From NCBI GenBank assembly GCA_019232725.1, contig JAFANK010000244.1, forward strand, positions 1-19,209: a DNA stretch of 19,209 nucleotides, in the 5' to 3' direction. The notes beneath the pieces were generated by a model. That model searched no databases, was not told the origin of the DNA, and saw only the letters and a program-made list of their open reading frames with translations. This DNA comes from Vulcanimicrobiota bacterium (GTDB lineage Bacteria > Vulcanimicrobiota > Vulcanimicrobiia > Eremiobacterales > Eremiobacteraceae). A program made the position numbers and the translations under genes. Position 1 is the first letter of the stretch; each line of letters opens with the position of its first letter. Below, piece by piece: positions 14,348 to 19,209 of this stretch.

Positions 14348-15255
14348 GCCAGCGCATCGTCTCGACCGCCGTCGTGGGCGCGGGCACGATGGGCAACGGT
14401 ATCGCGCACAGTTTAGCAGCTGGCGGATTTGACGTTGTGCTGGTCGACGCGCTGCCTGGCGCGTGCGAGCGCGCGCTGGCGACGATCGAGCACAACCTCG
14501 CCACGGGCGTGAGCCGGGGCAAGTTGACTGCCGCAGAAGCAGCCGCTGCTCGTGGCCGCATACGTGTCGCCACCGATCTGAACGGGGCGGCGCAATCGCA
14601 GCTCGTGATCGAAGCAGTGCCGGAGAACCTCGAGCTCAAACACCAGGTATTCAAAGAGCTCGAAACGTTGTGCGCGGCTAATACAGTCTTCGCGACCAAT
14701 ACCTCTGCGCTCTCGATCACCGAGATCGCGGCCGCCCTTGCCGATCCATCGCACGTCATCGGCATGCACTATTTCAACCCGGCGCATATCATGAAGCTTG
14801 TGGAGATCGTGCGTGGCCTCGAGACGTCGGATGCCACCGTGGACGCGGCTGTCGCAGTGGCCGAGGCCTGCGGGAAAGAGACCGTGCTCATCAACGAGGC
14901 GCCGGGCTTTGCGACGAGCCGCATCAATGCCATGATCGGCAACGAGGCATTTTACATGCTCATGGAGGGTGTCGCCAGCGCGCGCGATATTGACAAGGCT
15001 CTCAAGCTTGGGCTCAATCACCCGATGGGACCATTTGAGATGATCGATCTCGTCGGCTTGGACACGCGACTGCGGGTCTTGGAATACTTGCATGCCACGC
15101 TCGGCGACAAATTCAGGCCTTGTCCATTGCTCGTAAAATACGTGAATGCCGGGCGCCTCGGGCGCAAAGTCGGTCGCGGTGTGTACGATTACCCTGACGA
15201 GCTCGGCGCGCAGGCGGAGAAAAAACGCAGCGCACCGTCTGTCAGCAAGGCATGA
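14344..15255 (+). CDS. 3-hydroxyacyl-CoA (3-hydroxybutyryl-CoA) dehydrogenase
   Basis: Oxidises 3-hydroxyacyl-CoA to 3-oxoacyl-CoA with NAD in beta-oxidation-type pathways (PaaH/Hbd/FadB-like). The N-terminus VVGAGTMGNGIAH gives GxGxxG at 12-17. Ser121 (NTSALS), His142 (GMHYFNP) and Glu154 (LVEIVRG) match the catalytic set by spacing. The position of the usual catalytic Asn (NR) holds Ser192 in PGFATSRI. The C-terminal domain has LGLNHPMGPFEMIDLVGLDT and GRLGRKVGRGVYDY. No ATG, GTG or TTG fits the N-terminus, so I propose CTG 14344, which overlaps the upstream stop and yields 303 residues; a GTG further in would cut the first strand. Its last 67 bases overlap the end of paaX on the other strand. 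It probably serves the pathway encoded beyond paaX. Confidence 0.9.
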   Translation: MSQRIVSTAVVGAGTMGNGIAHSLAAGGFDVVLVDALPGACERALATIEHNLATGVSRGKLTAAEAAAARGRIRVATDLNGAAQSQLVIEAVPENLELKHQVFKELETLCAANTVFATNTSALSITEIAAALADPSHVIGMHYFNPAHIMKLVEIVRGLETSDATVDAAVAVAEACGKETVLINEAPGFATSRINAMIGNEAFYMLMEGVASARDIDKALKLGLNHPMGPFEMIDLVGLDTRLRVLEYLHATLGDKFRPCPLLVKYVNAGRLGRKVGRGVYDYPDELGAQAEKKRSAPSVSKA

Positions 15256-16034
15256 TAGGCGTCGAACAGCTCGCGTGCACGCGTTCCTGGCCATGCCGCC
15301 GGCAAGAGTTGGCGCGGTAGATCTGGATCGATGAACGGGAACCTGCGGAAATCGTGCGTGAGCGCAAGCCGCGTGCGGAACGCGTCTGCGTCCTCGAGGC
15401 GTGCTTCGGCATGTCGCCGGACGTCGCGCGTGTACAGCGGCGCGTAGTGGCGCACGAACCGTTGGTAGGCGCAAGCGATGCGCCCCAGATCCCAGCACTG
15501 GCGCACGATGCGTGCATCATCGGTTGCGCCGCAACCGCGCGCGCTGAAGGTCTTGGCGAACGCGCCTGCGCCAAGGCGCTCTGCGAGCTGCAATACCTGC
15601 GGGCTGACATCGCGCGGCGCAAGATATGTGCCGGATGCGAGCTGTCCGAAACCAAGCCACGCCAACTGCTTGCGCATGCGATCGCGTAGTGCGCGCTTGC
15701 TTTCCGGGATCGAGTAGGAGAGCAAGCACCACGTGCCATCCCATACACGCCCGTCGCCATGATAGATGCGCTGCGTGCCTTCCTCGATGAGCGCACGCCC
15801 TTTTGGTGCGAGCCGGTAGAACGAGCGCGCACCATGTTTGCGTGCAGCGACCCAGCGCTCGCGTCCGAGCCGGGCCACCGCCGATCGCACGGCGACCTCG
15901 GACATGCCAAGCGCCCGGCCGATTGCCACGAGACTGCCCAACCAGATCTCTCCGCCGACCGGAAAAACGTAGTCACCGAACAATGTGAAGAGCATAGAGC
16001 GGGGTCGCAGGCGCGTCAGTCCTGGACGCCCCAT
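15189..16034 (-). CDS. PaaX-family transcriptional repressor
   Basis: A 281-residue regulator of the family that represses phenylacetate and related CoA-ester catabolism and is released by the aryl-CoA ligand. The N-terminal winged helix is clear: RSMLFTLFGDYVF, GGEIWLGSLVAIG, LGMSEVAVRSAVARLGRERW, then GARSFYRLAPKG. The C-terminal domain ends in the family signature FRRFPFIDPDLPRQLLPAAWPG. I chose the ATG at 16034, about 15 residues before the conserved region. It lacks a good ribosome site, and an ATG at 15995 would cut into the domain. The gene diverges from the BoxB-like oxygenase, so that operon is the likely target and autoregulation is plausible. Its 3' end lies inside the dehydrogenase gene. 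The effector is unknown; the partner genes suggest an acyl- or aroyl-CoA. Confidence 0.9.
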   Translation of the reverse strand: MGRPGLTRLRPRSMLFTLFGDYVFPVGGEIWLGSLVAIGRALGMSEVAVRSAVARLGRERWVAARKHGARSFYRLAPKGRALIEEGTQRIYHGDGRVWDGTWCLLSYSIPESKRALRDRMRKQLAWLGFGQLASGTYLAPRDVSPQVLQLAERLGAGAFAKTFSARGCGATDDARIVRQCWDLGRIACAYQRFVRHYAPLYTRDVRRHAEARLEDADAFRTRLALTHDFRRFPFIDPDLPRQLLPAAWPGTRARELFDAYHALLTDGALRFFSACAPSSSG

Positions 16035-16047
16035 GCGGTCGCGGCGA

Positions 16048-16064
16048 GCCCCTTGCCCAGGGGC
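16048..16064 (-). repeat. Inverted repeat just upstream of the paaX start
   Basis: GCCCCT and AGGGGC are separated by TGCCC. The element lies 14 bases upstream of the paaX ATG, inside its probable leader, and could form a GC-rich RNA hairpin or a protein site. No function is known. Confidence 0.35.
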
Positions 16065-16081
16065 CGCAACTCGCTTAAAAT

Positions 16082-16123
16082 GGTGTGGCGATTTTTTCAC
16101 GAACGTGTGAAATATACCACACC
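16082..16123. promoter_or_regulatory. Nested inverted repeats in the paaX/oxygenase gap (probable operator)
   Basis: An outer pair GGTGTGG (16082-16088) and CCACACC (16117-16123) encloses an inner pair TTTCAC (16095-16100) and GTGAAA (16107-16112). Their centres differ by one base. The block sits in the AT-richest part of the 106-base divergent gap, overlapping TATA-like sequences (AATATACC) that could be a -10 for either gene. A PaaX-family protein usually controls such a divergent pair, so this is the obvious candidate binding site. I cannot tell which pair would be contacted. Confidence 0.6.
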
Positions 16124-16128
16124 TATGC

Positions 16129-16140
16129 GGAGGTTCCTCG
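16129..16140 (+). promoter_or_regulatory. Ribosome binding site of the oxygenase gene
   Basis: GGAGG at 16129-16133 lies seven bases before the ATG at 16141 and fixes the start of the oxygenase. Confidence 0.6.
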
Positions 16141-17250
16141 ATGGCGCGCATCAAGACGTTTGACGACTGGATTGAAATCATGCGGATGTGGCAGAAAGAT
16201 CTGGACATCGATCCGGAGATCTTCACGCGCATCTTGGGCGGATACACGCTGGAGGCAAAGTATGGCGACCTGCGCTCGGACGAGATCGAGTTCGGCGAGT
16301 TTGCCGGCGATCGCAAGTGGGAGAAGGTGCTGGACATCCCCGATCAGCGCATGCGCGATGCGGTGCTCAACATGGTCATCTATCAGGGCGACACGGAGTT
16401 CGCCTCGAACGAACAGCAGCGTTTGCTCTTGCGCAACGCGCCGAGCGACTACGATCTCTACTCCATCGCGCGCGTCTTCATCGAGGAGACGCGGCACGGC
16501 TATCAGATGTGCCACATCCTCATCAACCATTTCGGCAACGACGGCCGCATCGAAGCCGAGAAGATGCTCACCCGTCGCGCCGACCAAGGCACGCGGTTGC
16601 TGAACGCGTTCAACAATCCCGTCAAGCACTGGCTCGACCTCTTCGCGTATCAGAACTATATGGACCGCGACGGCAAGTTCCAGCTGCAGATGCTCTCCCA
16701 CTCGGGCTTTGCTCCCTTGTCGCGCAGCATGGGGCCGATGCTCAAAGAAGAATCGTTTCATCTTGGCACCGGGCTCACCGGCCTCAAGCGCGTCGCCAAG
16801 GCCGACGTCATACCGGTGAACGTGCAGCAGAAATACCACAACAAGTGGTTGTCCGGGTCGCTCGATCTGTTCGGCAACGATCACTCGTCGAGCGCAGTGT
16901 GGGCGTACATCTGGGGCATCAAAGGCCGCCCCGAGGAAGATAAAGAAGATGCGCAAGCCGACAAAGAGCGGCTAAACGACTACGCACGGCGTCAGTATTA
17001 TGACGAGTGCGCCAAGCTCGTCCAACAGGTGAACGCGAGCATCCCCGGGGACGAGAAGCTCTATGTGCCGGACATCCGGTTCAACCGGCAGATCGGCGAA
17101 TTCGCAGGCAAACGCTACTCGGTCGAGGGTGTCGTGATGGACAGCGACCTCTACGAGCAGCATCTCAAAGAAGTACTGCCGAGCGAAGAGGACGAGAAGC
17201 TGCTCGCTGAGTTGTTCAAACAAGACTGGCTCGCGGCGAAAGCGGCCTAG
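16141..17250 (+). CDS. BoxB/PaaA-type di-iron acyl-CoA epoxidase
   Basis: A 369-residue soluble oxygenase of the ferritin-like di-iron class that epoxidises aromatic CoA esters. Aligned from memory with benzoyl-CoA 2,3-epoxidase BoxB, the six metal ligands are all present: Glu86 (QGDTEFAS), Glu116 and His119 (EETRH), Asp175 (MDRDGKFQL), and Glu204 and His207 (EESFH). Further shared stretches are FNNPVKHWLDLF, KGRPEEDK (about 261-268) and IGEFAG (318-323). It is nearer BoxB than PaaA in motif order, but about 100 residues shorter than BoxB (about 470). The start has GGAGG seven bases upstream. An enoyl-CoA hydratase follows after 10 bases and PaaX is divergent. Reductase (BoxA/PaaE) and other subunit genes are not in the window. 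The substrate may be benzoyl-, phenylacetyl- or another acyl-CoA; I would not fix a name. Confidence 0.88.
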   Translation: MARIKTFDDWIEIMRMWQKDLDIDPEIFTRILGGYTLEAKYGDLRSDEIEFGEFAGDRKWEKVLDIPDQRMRDAVLNMVIYQGDTEFASNEQQRLLLRNAPSDYDLYSIARVFIEETRHGYQMCHILINHFGNDGRIEAEKMLTRRADQGTRLLNAFNNPVKHWLDLFAYQNYMDRDGKFQLQMLSHSGFAPLSRSMGPMLKEESFHLGTGLTGLKRVAKADVIPVNVQQKYHNKWLSGSLDLFGNDHSSSAVWAYIWGIKGRPEEDKEDAQADKERLNDYARRQYYDECAKLVQQVNASIPGDEKLYVPDIRFNRQIGEFAGKRYSVEGVVMDSDLYEQHLKEVLPSEEDEKLLAELFKQDWLAAKAA

Positions 17251-17260
17251 GGAGACAAGC

Positions 17261-18088
17261 ATGGCAATAAAGGTAGACAACGAGACAGCCACCGACCGCA
17301 AGCAGCTGGTCAAGTTCCGCAAGGATGGGCATATCGCGGTCATCACGCTCGATGATCCGCCGGCGAACACCTACACGCATGAGATGATGCGTGAACTCGA
17401 CGACGCCGTGCTGCAAGCCCGTTTCGACAACGAGGTACAGGTCATCGTCTTGACAGGAGAAGGGGAGAAGTTCTTCTGCGCCGGCGCCAACATCGGGATG
17501 TTGCAGCGCGTGGATCCGACCTTTAAATATTACTTCTGCTTGCACGCCAACGAAACGCTGACGCGTCTTGAACAGACACCCAAGTTGGTCATCGCCGCGC
17601 TGAACGGCCACACGGTCGGTGGCGGACTTGAGATCGCCATGGCCTGCGACATCCGCTTGGCGCGCCGCAATGCCGGCAAGATCGGATTGCCCGAAATCGC
17701 GCTTGGCGTGCTGCCGGGCACGGGCGGCACGCAGCGTCTCACCCGGCTTCTGGGCCGCTCCAAATCCATCGAGCTCATGGTCACCGGGCGCACGTTTTCA
17801 TTCGAGGAAGCGCAAGAGATCGGACTGGTCAACGACATCTACGACGGCAATGTCGAGGCGTTCATGAACGAGGTGTTGAGCTACGCCAAACAGTTCACGA
17901 CGCCGAACAAAGCCGCGAAGGCGGTGGGCAATATCAAGCGCTCCGTCGTGTCTGGCGGTGAGGTGCCATTCTCCGAGGCGCTGGCCATCGAGCGTGAGCT
18001 GCAGCAACTGCTCTTCCAAAGCAAGGATGCGAAAGAAGGGCTCGACGCCTACGTGAACAAGCGCATGGCGAAATTCACGGCTGAATAG
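17261..18088 (+). CDS. Enoyl-CoA hydratase/isomerase (crotonase family)
   Basis: A 275-residue crotonase, likely hydrating an unsaturated CoA ester or isomerising the oxygenase product. FCAGANI (about 72-78) and GHTVGGGLEIAMACD build the oxyanion hole. Both catalytic Glu positions of true hydratases are present: Glu124 in GGGLEIA and Glu145 in GLPEIALGVLPG. GTGGTQRLTRLLGRSKSIEL and the EAQEIGLVND region are typical. GGAGA before the ATG, only 10 bases after the oxygenase stop, shows one transcription unit. An intrinsic terminator follows its stop. It could act like PaaF or PaaG, with the 3-hydroxyacyl-CoA dehydrogenase at 14344 as the next step. It is too short to be the dihydrolase BoxC (about 550 residues), which also has a crotonase region. 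Confidence 0.92.
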   Translation: MAIKVDNETATDRKQLVKFRKDGHIAVITLDDPPANTYTHEMMRELDDAVLQARFDNEVQVIVLTGEGEKFFCAGANIGMLQRVDPTFKYYFCLHANETLTRLEQTPKLVIAALNGHTVGGGLEIAMACDIRLARRNAGKIGLPEIALGVLPGTGGTQRLTRLLGRSKSIELMVTGRTFSFEEAQEIGLVNDIYDGNVEAFMNEVLSYAKQFTTPNKAAKAVGNIKRSVVSGGEVPFSEALAIERELQQLLFQSKDAKEGLDAYVNKRMAKFTAE

Positions 18089-18112
18089 GCGGCGAGTTCC
18101 ATTCGACGGCTC

Positions 18113-18145
18113 GAGGGGGTGACGTGCATCACCCCCTCACCTTTT
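18113..18145 (+). terminator. Rho-independent terminator of the oxygenase operon
   Basis: A perfect 10-base stem (GAGGGGGTGA at 18113-18122 with TCACCCCCTC at 18129-18138) has a 6-base loop and is followed by ACC and TTTT. It lies 24 bases after the hydratase stop and just before the promoter region of the next gene. The T-run is short but the stem is strong. Confidence 0.8.
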
Positions 18146-18161
18146 GCCCGTGGCGGCACGA

Positions 18162-18180
18162 TATACTATCGAGAGGTGAC
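18162..18180 (+). promoter_or_regulatory. Probable -10 element and ribosome site of the secreted protein gene
   Basis: TATACT (18162-18167) is one mismatch from the consensus -10. No good -35 lies 17 bases upstream. GAGAGGTG (18171-18178) precedes the ATG at 18187 by eight bases. Transcription would start at about 18174, which clips part of this ribosome site, so the -10 assignment is tentative. Confidence 0.4.
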
Positions 18181-18186
18181 GCGACG

Positions 18187-18627
18187 ATGATGCACCGGTT
18201 AGCGCTTTGTTTATTGCTCGTGTTCGCGGTGTGGGCTGGCCCCGCAGTCGCGCGTGCGGATAGCACGTGCGATAACATCTACGCGCAGAATCTCGTCCGC
18301 CAGGGATACTCATACCTTGACCAGCACCGTTGGCAAGACGCTCGCGTCGCTGCGGGCCAACTCGCCATGTACGCGCGCGGCTGCGATGATCCCAAAGTGG
18401 GCTATCCATCGGTCGTCTATAGCGCCTACATCGGCGGCTCAGCGTTTCACGGTCTTGGTGATGACGCGCGCGCGGAACAAGCGTTGCAAGCCGGCATGGT
18501 CGTGCTCAACATCCTGAAGAAGGATGGCGGCTATCCAAGTCTCATCGACGCGATGGAACCGAAGTTCGATTCGCTTGCGCGCGAACTCAAACCGTCAACG
18601 CCGCAGAACGCAGCACAGACGCAATAG
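18187..18627 (+). CDS. Small secreted helical-repeat (TPR-like) protein
   Basis: A 146-residue protein with a signal peptide (MMHRLALCLLLVFAVWAG, cleavage after AVARA near residue 20-25) and a mature part of amphipathic helices resembling one or two tetratricopeptide units: LVRQGYSYLDQHRWQDARVA, then AYIGGSAFHGLGDDARAEQA. Two Cys (STCDN and RGCDD) could form a disulfide. The C-terminus is Gln/Ala/Thr-rich and probably disordered. I chose the double ATG at 18187/18190 because the signal peptide begins there after GAGAGGTG; an earlier in-frame start at 18124 lies inside the terminator stem. No specific function is recognised. It has its own probable promoter and converges on the permease gene. 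Confidence 0.75.
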   Translation: MMHRLALCLLLVFAVWAGPAVARADSTCDNIYAQNLVRQGYSYLDQHRWQDARVAAGQLAMYARGCDDPKVGYPSVVYSAYIGGSAFHGLGDDARAEQALQAGMVVLNILKKDGGYPSLIDAMEPKFDSLARELKPSTPQNAAQTQ

Positions 18628-18634
18628 GGCCGCT

Positions 18635-19207
18635 CTAGGCAGGCGCTGCTCCCCTACGGCGCAGCTTGCGTGCCCGCAATACGCGATACACCGGCAGTGA
18701 GAGCGCGATGATCCCAAGTCCCAACAGCGAGCGTGCCGGGGCATCGATCACCGCTTCAAAGAGCAACCACGCGGTAGCCGCACAGAATGCGGCCGGTATC
18801 CACGGATAGCCGGCGATCCGGAATGGGCGCGGCGCATCAGGCTCCTTGCGACGCAGCACGAAGAGCGACAAGCCGACGAGACCATAGAAGATCCACACCG
18901 AGAAGATCTCAAAGTCGCTCAGGACGTCGAAGGTTCCGAGCACGACAAGAATCGCCGCGAGGACCGCTGCTAGCATGACTGCGCGCGACGGCACGCGCGC
19001 GTGTGACGACACGTGCGCGAGCCAAGGCACGAGATCGTCATCGTCCGCCAGTGCAAAGGTGATGCGGCTGTTCGTGAGGATCGTGACGTGTAAGGTCGAC
19101 AACACGGAGACGAACAGGAGCGACGTCGCAACACCACGCGCCGCAGGTCCGAAGATGTGGCCGAAGACTTCAAGCCCGACGGAAGAGGCGGGGCTCGTGC
19201 TCGCGAT
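18635..19207 (-). CDS. APC-family amino-acid permease, C-terminal part (cut by right edge)
   Basis: The last 190 residues of an amino acid-polyamine-organocation transporter. The reading frame is open to the right edge, so the start lies outside. The visible part has a hydrophobic helix with STLHVTILTNSRITFALADD (the conserved N-SR segment after a mid-protein helix), a loop, paired helices (AVMLAAVLAAILVVLGTFDVL, then IFSVWIFYGLVGLSLFVL), the family phrase RRKEPDAPRPFRIAGYPWIP, two further hydrophobic helices, and a basic tail. These are typical of LAT/YfnA-like exchangers or cation amino-acid transporters. It sits in the inner membrane; the substrate cannot be assigned. Its stop faces that of the secreted protein gene with 7 bases between them. 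Confidence 0.85.
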   Translation of the reverse strand: MASTSPASSVGLEVFGHIFGPAARGVATSLLFVSVLSTLHVTILTNSRITFALADDDDLVPWLAHVSSHARVPSRAVMLAAVLAAILVVLGTFDVLSDFEIFSVWIFYGLVGLSLFVLRRKEPDAPRPFRIAGYPWIPAAFCAATAWLLFEAVIDAPARSLLGLGIIALSLPVYRVLRARKLRRRGAAPA

Positions 19208-19209
19208 CT

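Noticed and set aside
16035..16337. N-terminal extension of about 100 residues on the PaaX frame
   Set aside because: It would run through the promoter gap and into the oxygenase gene; PaaX homology begins just after the ATG at 16034.
1..19209. Search for a defence system, CRISPR array, prophage or transposon
   Set aside because: I found no repeat-spacer pattern, transposase, integrase, tRNA-associated attachment site or known defence domain in either strand.

Overview
The window is a GC-rich, gene-dense stretch of about 19.2 kb from a diderm bacterium. A TonB-dependent outer-membrane receptor, a periplasmic NlpE/META protein and a Tat-exported MsrB show the two-membrane envelope. The receptor style (N-terminal carboxypeptidase-regulatory-like domain, long loops), the GC content and the gene mix remind me of Candidatus Eremiobacterota (WPS-2) or a similar uncultured lineage. 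That placement is recalled family resemblance, not a search result. I see no rRNA, tRNA, CRISPR array, insertion sequence or prophage gene. The window reads as chromosomal housekeeping and catabolic DNA, with a gene cut at each edge.

Layout. 2-2692 (+) is the 3' part of a GAF/PAS sensor diguanylate cyclase. 2824-6348 (+) is a large TonB-dependent receptor, preceded by a structured leader. 6352-7122 (-) is a secreted NlpE-META fusion. 7227-8477 (+) is a geranylgeranyl-reductase-family flavoprotein. 8474-9999 (-) is a base-excision-repair pair, mutY then nth. 10091-12901 (+) is a tight four-gene unit: two different thymidylate-kinase-like proteins, a DUF72 protein and a miniature FAD protein, every junction a 4-base start/stop overlap. 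12989-13495 (+) is a Tat-exported MsrB. 13481-13924 (-) is a GNAT-like protein.

From 14000 to 18145 lies a CoA-thioester catabolic locus: a small unknown protein and a 3-hydroxyacyl-CoA dehydrogenase (+), a PaaX-family repressor (-), and divergently a BoxB-like di-iron acyl-CoA epoxidase with an enoyl-CoA hydratase (+), closed by a clear intrinsic terminator. A small secreted helical-repeat protein (+) and the 3' part of an amino-acid permease (-) end the window.

The most interesting part is the PaaX/BoxB-like locus. The oxygenase keeps all six di-iron ligand positions that I can align with benzoyl-CoA epoxidase BoxB, but it is about 100 residues shorter. Its neighbours are of the phenylacetate (Paa) or beta-oxidation type, and no BoxA, BoxC, PaaB-E or CoA ligase is in the window. 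The paaX-oxygenase gap carries nested inverted repeats that look like an operator. A reasonable but unproven reading is an inducible pathway that epoxidises an acyl- or aroyl-CoA and passes the product to crotonase and hydroxyacyl-CoA dehydrogenase steps.

Two genes (nth and the dehydrogenase) appear to start at CTG codons overlapping the upstream TGA. The second thymidylate-kinase-like protein has Arg in place of the Walker A Lys.
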